A DNA stretch of 64,000 nucleotides from Clitoria ternatea. Its lineage: Eukaryota > Streptophyta > Magnoliopsida > Fabales > Fabaceae. The stretch is from assembly GCA_037962975.1 (NCBI GenBank), contig CM075675.1, positions 46,794,501-46,858,500 on the forward strand. Direction: 5' to 3'. Below are positions 42,793 to 54,951 of this stretch, one piece after another. Position 1 is the stretch's first letter. The number at the start of each line of letters is the position of its first letter. The notes beneath the pieces are model-generated. The model was not told the DNA's origin. It made no database searches and was given only the letters and a program-made list of their open reading frames with translations. The position numbers and the translations under genes were made by a program.

Positions 42793-43137
42793 TTATATTA
42801 ACTTTAGTTTCCTAATTACCTTGTGTATGGATGTAGATGAACACAACACACTATTAGCATCACCGAGGGTAAATAACAAGGCTGCCAAAGCTTCCACATC
42901 TATCTCTAAGTTATTTTGATTTAACATGGTCTTTATAAGTACTTGAAATTTTTGCTCCATTACTACAATTTGTTTGGCATGCTTTGTTTCTATCTCTTGA
43001 ACTTTATCAGTCAACTCTTTGACTTTAATAGCATGTCTTTTCTCAATCTCTGCTATTTCATTTTGTCTTTTCAATAGAGCGAGGGTTACTCTCCTTCCTA
43101 AACAACATACTCTTCCAGGCTTTTCTTTGTTAAACAT
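42793..43137 (-). pseudogene. CACTA En/Spm-type protein remnant, C-terminal coiled coil
   Basis: 114 residues with a long charged coiled coil (RQNEIAEIEKRHAIKVKELT ... KQIVVMEQKFQVLIKTMLNQ), typical of the C-terminus of the plant Ptta/En/Spm transposase-associated protein. The upstream part of the same protein is found on the other side of the nested 44174-46475 element. Confidence 0.6.
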
Positions 43138-44173
43138 TAATTAAAAGGCCTCTGTTGAAGTCTGGCCAGAATTATCAATCTAGTCTTGAAGTTTTGTCTA
43201 GCATCTTTAAAGGTAGAATCAGTAAAAGAACAAAACCAATTTATGCTAACATGTTAAAAATTCAACTACCAATTCCTAATCAGACACCACTTAGCAATTG
43301 TTTTCTTATATCAAAATAGTTCAAGAACATCACCATCAAAATAATGTAGAATTAAGGTATTTGTTATTTTCGAATGTATATCCGTACTAAATAAAAGCAA
43401 AAAATCAGTATTGCAACTTATAATTGCATTTTGTGTGTTTTCATTTAATTCATTTCCTTCCTTACTCTCCTAAGTTTCAATGAACATCTCCGCTTATGTA
43501 GGGGACTCTCTATCATCTTTGCTAGAACGCCACATGAATGAAATAATGATCTTAGTAAAGAATACTAAAAAATTAACTCATAAATTATGTTAATGAAAAT
43601 GAAATACCAATGTTTCCCTAATAACAAGAAAGCTTATAGGGCCTGCCTGATGTCTCCATTTTTGTTGAGATATGTTCTTAGTATTTTGATCACTAGTTTC
43701 CTATGTTCGTATATAAAGGACTCGATAAAATATGAAATTGTAAATTTACAATGTAAAATAAAATATAATTTTAATATATATCTTACTTGAGTGGTTTCAA
43801 GCTACCAATACTCAATTAATGCCTTAAATTGTGATTCTAGTATATTGTTAGGATGATTTTTTAGTAACTCACGTGTGCTCACCTTCTCATTGAAGTAATT
43901 CTTCTTAATCGAGCATTTATGTCTCCTCCAAGCATCATTTAGAATATTGAGCACAACCTTTTCTCCATTATTAGGAAGTATGAATTTTGTCTACAAAGAA
44001 AAGGAACATAATTAGATATTCAAATCGTGAAAATATTGAAAGACATATGATATACAAAGTTAAAAAAATTAGTACCTTAATATGTCATTCTTGTTTGGTA
44101 CACTCTTCCAATTAGTGTAAGTAAGGGGACACAAATTTTCCCTTGCTATTGTGCCCCAAAGTTGCTAAATTTA

Positions 44174-46475
44174 CACTACTAAAAAAACCCTTGATAATTA
44201 CTTAAACTTAGCGACCGAAACATGTCGTCGCTAATTAGCGACCTCATTAGCGACCAAAATATAAAAAAGGGACCTTGGAAAGAAAATTAGTTACCATATC
44301 AATGACCAACCAAATCTCGTCGCTAAAATTTGCAAACACCCGTCACTGGGCCGGTTGCTATGTTTTCCCTCTCCGCATTTTTTGGTTTCCCTCCAAGTAT
44401 TTTTGTTGGCGCCCAACTTATCGATGACTCAATTCCGTCAGTAATAATGATTTGTTGCCTAGGCCATTGCTATATGGACCTCCCTCCATTTTTTTCTTTC
44501 CCTCCTTTTTTTGTTGGCGTGCAATGATAGCGACAGACTTGTATGGTCGATAATGTTGTCTATGATAAATATAGCACCCGGATGAAAAATATCGCTAGTT
44601 AGGCCAAGATAGCGATAGTGTGTGTGGTTGTGGCTACTTCACCCACGTGTCAACTTTGTTTAAAAGTAGTCAAATATAGCAACAAAGAGTGTCATCATTG
44701 CTATATTTGTCTACCGTAGCGACAACGTCTTCCTGTCACTAGATAGGCCAATATAGTGACGACTGGTGCAGTCATGGCTAGTGCGTCCATGTGTCAACTT
44801 TTTTTTAAAACTAGCAAAATATAGCAATAGTAGAAATAGTCATCGCTAGATTTGGCTACGTCTGTGACAATGTCATGTCGTTGCTAGCTAGGCCAAGTTA
44901 GCGACGACAGGTGTAGCCATGGCTAGTTCGTCCACGTGTCAACTATTTTTAAAGTTAGCCACGGATGTAGCGATGGTGTTTTTTCGTTGCTAAATCTAAT
45001 ATGTTACTCGACCAAAACCTTTCCCCTTCACCAATTAGTCGCGTCATAATCTCTCTTTTTCTCAGCCCCACTTTGCTCTCCCTTCTCTGGTGTTCCCCTC
45101 CGACCACCTCCCTCATCTTTGTCGTCTCCCTCTCTACAAGCCACAATCCTTCCCCTCCACGGGCCCTCATCTCCGTCGTCTCCCTCTGTATGAGCCACAG
45201 TCCTCCCCTTCACAGGCCCTCATCTCCGCCGTCTCCCTCTCTGCGAGCCAAGGTCCGTGACCGCGAGCCATTCACATAGGTAGTGTACCTAGCTCTGCTT
45301 GTTTGTTAGGTTTTTTTTTCTCAGTTGCTCTGCTTAAACATTTTAGATTCTGCTTCTAGTATAGATTCTGTTTGAGATATCATACATCTAATAACGTATA
45401 GCTAATGAGATTAAACCCATTAAAAATTTAATTTTGAAAAACTAAATTAAGTTTATGATAACTTAAGATAGCAAATTGTGTAGAGAATGGTTTTTTAGGA
45501 TGAGCTTTTAGACATCTTCATCTAATGGCATAAGTTGTAACGGTTGTGAACTAGTGGTTCCATCTCTTTTACCATTCTACTAGCAACTATTCACTTTCAC
45601 ATAACCAATTCTGCTTAATTGTTATATCATTGCATATTCCTTGTAAAATTTAGCCATTATTTCTTATGTTAGCGGTGCTTGTGACTCATTTCATTCTTAT
45701 AGATATTTATCTACTTTTTAATATTAATCTAATTCTTATTTTGTTCATTTCACCAGATTCTAGATATCTAGTTATGTTTCCTAAACAATAAACAATTTAC
45801 CTTTCAACCTTATTTTGTGACTATGATGCTTCTATATTTAGTATTTCATGATGTTCATAATTATGGTAGTTCATTAGTTGTTTTCTTATTCAATTTTTCA
45901 ACATCGAGGGGAATATTTAAATGCACATATTTTTTTAGAGATCTTTCATGATTATAGTGTTTAAGTATATTGATTTACCTCTATACATTATAAATGGAAC
46001 AATATAAAAGGACTGCATACTCAAGCATCTGGATGATTTCATTTCACATGAAGGGTTAAAAATAATCTAAATAGTTATTGAAATAGAAGAAAATGCAAAA
46101 AAAACAATGGATCCATTTGCATAAGCCATTGCATTGTCAAGCATCTATTTGTATGCTCCATATAATTGAATTAGCTACGTTTTCACTTTGGTCGCTAAAT
46201 TAGTCGTAGTTAGTGATGAAGTAACTTAAATTTGTCAGCGACAAGGTATGTACCATCGCTAATGTAGGACCGAAACAATAACAGATAGCGCAAAAGGGGG
46301 ACCACCTTCAACGACGATGTGTTGCCGTCACAAAACTTGTCACGGTCTTTACTTGCCGTCGTTGACTTGTTAGCTACCAAGTTCGTAGCGACAGGATTCA
46401 ACCGTAGTTTATGTTGTCGCTAAAAATATTAGCGACGGGTTTTTCCTATCACAACTGAGGCTTTTTTTAATAGTG
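44174..46475. mobile_element. Non-autonomous CACTA element nested in the older CACTA
   Basis: It starts CACTACTAAAAAAACCC and ends TTTTTTTAATAGTG, so the tips are CACTA...TAGTG inverted repeats. A perfect 3-bp TTA target duplication flanks it (44171-44173 and 46476-46478). Both subterminal regions are dense with TAGCGAC/GTCGCTA motifs (44205-44345, 44530-45000, 46190-46440), the expected transposase-binding array. The 2,302-bp interior has no transposase. It interrupts the En/Spm-type protein remnant: on minus, KTLCLKIHAR...DFPLGPI-like sequence is on one side and NLATLGHNSKGKFVSPYLH-like sequence on the other. Confidence 0.92.
45060..45280 (+). repeat. GC-rich tandem repeat inside the nested CACTA
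   Basis: About 2.5 copies of a unit of roughly 55 bp containing GTCTCCCTCT, GAGCCACA, CCTCCC, and GGCCCTCATCTCCG. It creates a 92-codon Ser/Pro-rich frame (45001-45279) with no recognisable domain. The abrupt change to GC-rich sequence, followed by an AGGTAGTG splice-like site near 45280, would suit captured host exon/5' UTR sequence, but no source gene was recognised. Confidence 0.5.
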
Positions 46476-46479
46476 TTAT

Positions 46480-49113
46480 ATGTTATTGGTCCAATGGGAA
46501 GTCCTTGATCATCTATAAAATCTTTTCCCTTTCATCAATTGAACGTGCATGAATTTTCAAGCACAAAGTCTTTCCTTTTGATTTTTCAGTGTTGCCCCTA
46601 ATTAATACAAATAATAGTAAAGCACATGAAATTGTTTATATTTACAATATTAGTACGAGAAACTAACACAAGCTAGTGTACATAGATGATACCTTGCACT
46701 ATTTCATCGGTAATACCTTCACCAACATTATGTTAGTTATTGATATCATCCTTGATTTCTTACTCTTTTGTATTTTCATGATATCCATCATGCAATGACT
46801 CGTTCATTTGACTTTGTTGTTTGTTTTGTTTTTCCAAAAATTCTTTCATTGACAACGCCAGACACATTAGAGTTCCTCTATGCTTCTCTAGGGGTGTTGG
46901 TTCTTTCATTGATGCTTCAACTTGATTTTTCCTTTTAAGGTTCTCATTTAGAATAGATCCCTTACTTTGATCATCACTTAGATAGTTAAGGATGGACCAT
47001 AGGTGTAGATTTCGGAAGTACATTTGCTTTGATTGGACCACACTTGTGCTGACCTCAACTTATTTCCTTTTATTTTGCCCTGAATATTGTATTTTACTAA
47101 GTTTTTGTTAGATGCTTTTGGTTGGACATCACTTGAGGTGGCCAATACTTACTTCCTTTGGTCAAGCTTTGGTTGTTGCTTTTAAGTAGAAATCAACTCC
47201 ATTTGATGTTTCCTTTGGACTTTTTCCTTCTTTTTATTTCTAGCATTTTCCACCTTGATCTTATACTTCTTAAGTAATTTAGCACTAGACTTTTGATATT
47301 TAATATTAAAATTACTTCTCTATTGCATTTCCCTACAACATTAAGACAATATGATCAATGGATGAAGATGAACACACACAAAGATGGCATTCAACATTAG
47401 AATTACAAATTGCAAATTACAAATTCAACTAAGGGATGAATATAATGCTTACTTGTGAGGATTTTCAAATTAATGAATGATATAGCTACAATACTAGAAA
47501 CTTTATTAATATCATATGACAATACCTACATTTTAAAAACACACAATAACATTAACATTAACATACAAATGAAGAAAACTTGCATTAATGGAAGTCAATA
47601 TCTTTCTAACATTACCTTATTAGTATATTTATTATAATTAAAGTATAAAACATATGAGAGAATCAATCCACATAGTCGCACAAAGTATCATCCATGTCAG
47701 AATCTTTTGAATTGAGTTATGCATCATTTGACTTAGGAAAAACATTTTCAATGACTATTAGAGGCAAGTTCATTCTAGTTAAACTTCAAAATTTTCATCA
47801 TCAATAGCAAGATTTATTGCTTAATCTGATGACTCACTTTGATATGAATCTTTGGTATCCAACTCTGATTGTTCTTTCAAATTAAAAAATCCCTTGGAAT
47901 AGTCTTCATAACATAACTCTTATTTTCATTAAAAGGATCCTGGATGTAGAAGCATTAATGAACTTGGGATACTAACACAAATGGGTCATCAAAGTAACAT
48001 CATTTGTTAAAGTAAACACATGCCATTCCAAACTTGTCCTCTTCAACCTCAAACTATTCACATCTAAATAACACAAACCTGAAATTGCCATAATAATCTA
48101 GCTCAATAATTTCAATAATTGATCCATAGTAAGTTACAGGCTTTTTATCGAATTTGCATCTTAAGTGCTTGCAAAGGTTTGGGTTATTGACACTAGTGTG
48201 ACACCACTATTTTGTGTTTCCCGCTTCACATCACGTTGTTTTATATGAAATCTATAACCATTTATGACAACCAAAAAAATGCCTTGCAACTATATTTGGT
48301 CCTTTGGACAACACTTTAAGTTGGTTGGATACATCATTCTTCAAGGCATGGTTTTTAAACCATTCAACAAAATCTTATTCTTTACTTTTTGCTTTCCTCC
48401 ACCTATTTCTTTTTTTTAGATTTGTCATCTCACTTTCATGCTCCATAGAATTTAAATTACAAGGTTTAAGAAATTGTGAAAATATTTTTTTAGGAAATCT
48501 TTTTCAAAAGCTATATAAATTTACGTGATGAATTGTTCAACTTCATCATAATTGAACATGATGTAGCAGTGGGCTTGACCCCTTGACTTGAAATCCAACG
48601 AAATTGCCTCACCTTTATTTCCACTCAAAGCATGACCTAGAGTAGAAAAGGAATTTAAACCTTTAACGTCACGTGAATCACTATTTCTGTTCATTCTATT
48701 ATGCCTCCAAGACGACTTTTATTTCGAAAATAACTCTTTAATTTACCTAGATATTTTTCTAGAAAGTATATCCATTAAAATTGGACCGGTCCTCCCATTC
48801 TTACCTCATGCACCAAAATGTAAAGGCAAATGGAGCATTATATAAAAAAAAGGAGGAAAATGGTCTTTAATTGGCAAAGGGTTTCAGAAATCTCTGTTTC
48901 CAAGATATCCAAATCTGTCACATCAATTACTTTATGACATAAGCAATGAAAAAATGAACAAAGATGAATTAAAAGATGGGAAACTTGAGGTGGCAATGTA
49001 CTCTTCAACGCCACTTGCAACAAGTAATGCAACATAAAATGTGCATCATGGCTCTTGTAGCCATTTTTTCCCAAAGGGGTGGACACATCTAGAAATATTT
49101 GACGCATAACCAT
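46480..49113 (-). pseudogene. CACTA transposase remnants (DUF4218, DUF4216, En/Spm N-terminal part)
   Basis: In coding order on minus, 49113-48838 encodes KSHDAHFMLHYLLQVALKST ... LPPQV ... HLCSFFHCLCHKVIDVTDLD, the DUF4218 domain of TNP2-type transposases. 48290-47930 encodes broken pieces of DUF4216 (NGYRFHIKQRDVKRETQNSG, then YYGSIIEIIELDYYGNFRFV, FEVEEDKFGMACVYFN) with at least one frameshift and internal stops. 47041-46760 and 46580-46480 encode the beginning and middle of the separate En/Spm-associated protein, which continues at 44160-42793 beyond the nested element. The order transposase then accessory gene is usual for CACTA elements. None of the frames is intact. Confidence 0.75.
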
Positions 49114-49239
49114 TTGGTATTTTGGCTTTCTTTAAAACACCATATAATACACTTTTCTCACTTGCATTCATTGAGAAACTTGCTTTTGCAAACATTAAGT
49201 TTTTACCTTCATTTGTTTCTATCGGGTGAAGGTTCTTTC

Positions 49240-51470
49240 AAACTCCTAAGTGTCACGGGTGGGGGTTTAACACCACGGCGCGGACTGGTGTGGGCCCGGG
49301 TCAGGGTTGCGATCAGACACGTATGACAAAGAAAACATAAAAAAAAAGAAAAGGAAGAAAATAGAAAAAACGCTAGAGTCGCCACCAATATTTATTTAAG
49401 AAAAATATCAGGAAAAACTGTATATGGCACTGGTCATGAGATTTCGTTTTGGGTTTGGGAGTCGGTTACAAGTGGGAAAAACACCCCACCATTGTTTTAA
49501 AACAGTTGCTAAAATTATTTGGGTGCATTCTTTTTATAATTAATTTATTATTTTATCCCAAAATAAACTAAATTAAATTTAACCTCAACATGTTACAAAT
49601 TCACACTGTTTTTTAAAATATAAAATAAAAAACAATCTTAAGAAATAAAACGTCACACACTTCAAAACGTATGAAAAAATAAAATTCACAAGGTTTATAA
49701 AAAAAATAAATTAACAAGATAACGAAAAGGAAAATAAAAACATTTCTTAAAATAAAGTAAAATATAAAATAAAATAAAATAACATATTAACATTTATATG
49801 GTAAAAAAAATACCAAATATTAATAAAATGTCCTATTTTAATTAATCTATTTATAAGAAAATATTATCAAATGAAAAATTGTTGTTTTTAGGAAACAACA
49901 TTTTATTTAAATTTATAGTAGCAGAACACCAATAAATAAATAAAAACATGAAGATAAAAAAACATATTTTTTAGTCATTCTTACTAAAAAGGATTTTGTT
50001 CTATTTGAAGCTAAAAGAACGTCTCACTCAAATTAACCTTTGTCATTTATCAATTTTTAACGTTAAATTTAATAAATAAAAGAAAACTTGTACAAACATA
50101 TTTTTTGAAATATTATAAAATTATAACACACATATATATGATAAAGACACAAATCAAAAAAATAAAAGTTAATAAAACATCATGTTTTAATTAACTCCAC
50201 GTAAAAAAGGAATATTTCTCAAAAAATACTTTTTCAACAACATACTATATTTTAACAGAACAGAATATAAAAACTTAAGAACAGGGATCAATATCACTCA
50301 AGCATGAAAGTAACAAAGGATTTCTGTAGGTAAAAATTTATATGACAACTGCTCTAATTAATTATATACCTGAACAAATTTAAACATTTCAAACAATTAT
50401 ATAAATAACATAAACTGTAAATAAATACTAAAACAACAAATACAAATTCAGAACATGTAAATAAATTTAATTTACTCCTGTAAGTACCTTTTGTAAATAA
50501 AAATGAGACAGATAAAAAAGTACAAAGATCCAAAACAATTTTTTTTGTATACTGACAGCAGTTTAAAATTCGTTTCAGGGCCTCTGTTTCGAATCCTTTC
50601 ATAATTATCTTACAAGAGATAAATAAGAAACCCTCATTCACTTGACATACACCCTATTTATGGCTCTGTATCACTCTTACTCTCAGTTTTATTGCACTAT
50701 TTTTCTGTTGTTTTTACTATATTGGAGGTTATTTCACTGTGTTTTTTGTTTTTACTTATTTTTGAAGCTTTTGACTCTAATTCACCTCCTTTCAACTCCC
50801 TAATTTTTCCTAAGTGTTTTTGCACCTAAAATGAGTGTTCCCACGTCCAAATGGTACAACCAAGAATCCCCCCCCCCCTTACCATTGCCTTAAATGCCTT
50901 GTTTATAAGCTAAATTGTTCCATTTTCCATTATTTTAATGCCTTGTCTCTTTCCTTTTCCTTTGTCGTAAATCATGGCTGCTAGAGGCTTTAATTATGCA
51001 AGAATTGTAGTTTCACATGATGCATAATCGTGAGTGCATAGTTGGAGTGGATGAGGCCCTTGTGTTTTCATTAATTATTATGCCTTTTGTCCTTTTTTAT
51101 GCATGTGTTGGCATGAAATAATGGAAGCAAAGGGAGATGACTTTGACTCTTGAATTTGGCTAATTTTTGGGCAGCATTCACGTTGGATTATGAAGGGAGA
51201 ATGGAGTTGAATTGGTTTAATTAATTAACCAATTTTAGGACAGCATTTATGTGACTTTTTGAGGGAAAATATGGGGATGTTTTTGCTTCAATAAATTGGC
51301 TAATTTTGGGGCTGTTTTATGGGGGTTGAATTGAGCTTGAATTTAATGATATATTTATGTTGGGCTTTAAGGGGAAAATAGGGCTGAATTGTTTCAATTT
51401 TTTTAAAGCTAAAATGCATGGTTTTTGGACTTGTTTCCATGTGAATTTCATGGCATTTTGGGGGCTGAAT
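49240..51470. other. Unassigned repetitive sequence, possible retroelement leader
   Basis: It begins abruptly with a GC-rich GTGTCACGGGTGGGGG block, followed by GAGTCGCCACCAATATTTATT near 49377 and GGGTTTGGGAGTCGGTTA near 49450. I remember similar wording from untranslated leaders of plant LTR retrotransposons, but cannot assign it. 49600-50900 is AT-rich with no gene. 51100-51470 contains three to four diverged copies of a TTGGCTAATTTTGGG...GGGAAAATAGGG-like unit of roughly 100 bp. The preceding bases TGAAT (51466-51470) would be the target duplication of the next element. Confidence 0.35.
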
Positions 51471-54400
51471 TGTGACAAGCCTCGTCAATTTTCTCATTTT
51501 TCCAAAATAATTTTTTGCGTTTAAATAAAAATCCACCCGGTTTCAGTAAAATAACGTTTACTTTTCTTAAATACATTTCAAATAGTAAAATAATACTTAA
51601 AATAGTGAATTCCGACTGAAATCGATCGGAAATACATCCATCAATGAAACAGTTATTTAGAAACAACGAAAGAAGGAAAACAGAGTCAGGGGTCAATCGC
51701 CTAAGCGAGCCCCTGCTTCGCTTAAGCGAGTGCCGGCTCGCTTGAGCGAGTGCCACTCTTAAACTTGAGCGCAAAAGACATACGAGTAAGGCCAACGAGT
51801 CAGATTTCACCCAGAAGTAGGTGCACTCAGGTATCTCTTATGGGTCACTTGGTAACAGCTTATCATTTCATCACTTGGAAAACTCTTAGCTTTCATTCAC
51901 TCGGGCATTCCACGCTTGACTCATTCCTACGCTTCACTCAGAAAGGTCCGCTCGGTCACCGCTCTCTCGGGGATAACATAACCTCCTTCACTCGGAATCG
52001 TTATACACTTTTGTCACTCGGAATACTTATGCTCTTTCTTCACTCGGAAATATTATACTCCATTTTCACTCGGGAGTGTTCCACTCTATTTTCACTCGGA
52101 AGTATTCTATTTTCACTCGGAACATTCTCCCGGCCAATCTCACTCTGGACATTCTAACCTTTCACCCAGAAGGGGGTTTCTCAGTTATTCTTCACTCGGA
52201 AAAGGAACGAGGAATTCCCACAGAGATAAAACAAACATCAAACCGACTGGTCGTCGCTCGGATAGGAATAAGTCCTCTCGGGCAAGATTCGCCCGGTAAT
52301 CGGCTTTGCTACAACAAACACATGAAAATTAATACCAATCATCTAACAACATAAATTCACATTGATTCATTTAACACATCAACTCACACTTAGTTTCACA
52401 CTCGGAAAACTCATTATATATATATATATGTATTACACCATTTATTCAAATTCACTCGGCCTTGGCATTGATCTCTCGCTTGGCGCGACTCCAGGGCTCC
52501 GACCTCCTCCCTGTCACTGGTTACTAAATTGAAAACAACAGCAAGGGTGAGTGTTTAACATTATAATTAATCTAGAATAGAACAAAATATGAGTATAAAC
52601 TCTATCCGATTCTTTATCTTCAGATTGTATATTACACTCGGCCATTTAACTCACACTCGGCAAATATAACAATTTTCCACTCGAAAAATATATCAATTTT
52701 CCACTCGGAAAATATATCAATCCCTCGGCAAAGATATGAAATTACACTCAACAATTACCTCAAATCGTTCAGCAATGATTTAAACTTTCATTCAACAATT
52801 ATAACCAATTTAACACCCGGTAATCATGACAATTCATGCTCAGCAATTATAATATTTTATACTTGACAATTATATTCAACCTCATTCAGCAAATACAACA
52901 AGTTACACTTGTCAAATACAACAGATTGGCCCTCGGCAAATACAACATCATACTCATCAATTTTCACTCAGCAAATATGGCAAGTCTTACTCAACAAGTA
53001 CAATAATTCATACTCGGCAATTATAATAATTCAAACTCGGCAAATACAGCCAATCACTTGGTAAATAAATCAAATCATACTCAACAAATATAACAAATTT
53101 CATTTGGCAATTATCACAAACTGCACTCGACAAAATCATCCAATCATCAATTGTCACAACTGACTCACATAAAATCGACGCCTAGTATCCGGATACTAAA
53201 GGATCGACCTTCAGCTGGGAGTCCGACTTGACATCCCGTGAACCCGACTTGGTTCACCGAGCCCGACTTGGCTCCCCCTCAACCACTGGGTCAAAGATCT
53301 CTGGGTAGCTCAACTGGGTCCGACTTGACCACTGAAGCCAAAAACGAGGGTAACATATACCGTCGACGATCCCATACCACATAATCACATTTTAATCATT
53401 TCATATCATCATAAATCAACAAATGCAACTACCAGAAACTGGCATGTGCTCTCATCACAGGGCGACCGACTTGTCAAGCCCATCCATCACATTATCACTC
53501 GGGCGACCTGCTTGTCAAGCCCATTCATCATATTGCCACTAAACACCGATTGTCACAGCATCAATATTTTAATTTCAATCGGTTTACACATACACACACG
53601 ATCCTTAATCGATTGGTGTCCACATACATGCATATACAAACTCACTCAGCATCATCTCATCACAACATCAAATAATTGAATTTTACTCGAAATATGCCAC
53701 CCACACGATCAGAAACTGATCGGTGTTCTCATACATGCATATACATACATTCACAACTTTATCACAACATCAACATCAGATATTTCCTTAAGTCACACAC
53801 ACACATACAGTTTTCACTCAGCATCAAGTCTTACTTGGTTCTCAGTCATTCCAATGACTCGGACAGTAAGTCCTATTCTAATTAATTATAACCCGAACAC
53901 CCCCTTACCCGGGATAAAGCTTCCAGAAGATCCTCGAGCTCTCCACTCCGATCGGTTGCTCTCCGATTACTTATTCTCAATTAAGTGACCCTGTTTCCAG
54001 TCGTCCAACGCAGCACTCTGCTTTGGAGGAACTCCGAGCCATTCATCCTCTCGAACAGCTCTGCCCCCATGACACTCCATGCTCTGCATGCAAGACAACG
54101 GAGGATTCCAAGTCTCCAAGACACAACGCTGTTTTCTCCCTTGAGCAGCTCCGTCTCACCATCAGTGGGATATTTCGACAACTCTGAGGCACTTTAATGC
54201 TGCACACTTCCACTCGAGATTCCAACATCCTTCGAGTGGAAGAAGAAGGCGAAGTAGAAGAAGCTTGGGTTGATCACAAAAAACACCTCTGCATGCACGA
54301 AGAGAAGTGGCTCACTCTCTCCCGCAGTCTGACCCTCACTAGCAGTGGAGGACTTCAAGCCTCCAAGGCACCACAACCGTGGCTGATGAAGAGAAGAAGA

Positions 54401-54935
54401 CTAATTGCATGCACGAAGGGGAGAAGTGCTCAATTCCCCCTTTACCTCTGTTCCACGCCTCAACAGTTCCTAGGTTCACCGTTCCACCACCGTTCCAGCA
54501 GCAGCCTTCTTACGCGTTTCACCAGTGATCGTTCCACCACCTTGAAACCACAACCACAACTACATAATTATCTCAAGGTTTGATGCAAAAAGGAACCTCC
54601 CTTCAAAGCTTTCAGCTCTCAACAATGGAGGAAGGGGGAGAAGGAAAGAAATAGACGAAGGAGAAGAAGATTCTCGTGAGAAGATGAATAATTGAAGAAA
54701 GAGAAAGAAATCTTTCTTTAATACCCATGGCAACCAGTCACCTGCCCAACCGGTCATTTCTCCATTTCATTATAATACCTTTAATGATTTTAATTATTTT
54801 AATTAAACCTCTCTTCTCCTAATCACCCTTTCATAATAAACCAATGATTCTTAAAAATATCCAATAAATTCCTAAAAACAATTTTTAATATTTTCCACTT
54901 CATAAAATTTTTCTATAAATATCCGGGATGTTACA
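51471..54935 (-). repeat. 3' LTR of the older gypsy element
   Basis: 3,465 bp, ending ATATCCGGGATGTTACA. It contains three distinctive motif arrays: AAGCGAG/CTCGCTT boxes at 51698-51755, many CACTCGG copies from about 51895 to 52710, and degenerate CTCGGCAAATAYAACA units at 52650-53140. A CCGACTTG series follows at 53225-53335. Open frames in this stretch (for example 51750-52157) are by-products of the repeats. Confidence 0.88.
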
Positions 54936-54951
54936 TCCACCCCCCTAAAAA
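54936..54951 (-). promoter_or_regulatory. Polypurine tract of the older gypsy element
   Basis: On minus, TTTTTAGGGGGGTGGA lies directly before the 3' LTR start TGTAACATCCC. Confidence 0.75.

Larger units (their letters stand above)
36291..49240 (-). mobile_element. Decayed CACTA (En/Spm) element, interrupted by other insertions
   Basis: Pieces of a CACTA transposase, all on minus, lie between 42793 and 49113. The left boundary is placed tentatively at CATTACAACATTTGCG (36291), which resembles a mutated CACTACAAGAAATTTGCG end. It is followed by subterminal (A)AACAGTTTTT-like repeats at 36340-36450 that resume at 41940-42120, on the other side of the Harbinger insertion. No right CACTA end is visible; recognisable sequence stops near 49240, where a different repeat begins. 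Coding remnants are well supported, the outer limits are not. Confidence 0.45.

Noticed and set aside
45001..45279. 92-codon Ser/Pro-rich frame on plus
   Set aside because: It is produced by a GC-rich tandem repeat inside a non-autonomous CACTA element, and the antisense strand is also open. No domain was recognised.
51750..52354. Two long frames on plus (also 58673-59223)
   Set aside because: They lie in the gypsy LTRs, are created by CACTCGG repeats and appear in both LTR copies at equal positions.
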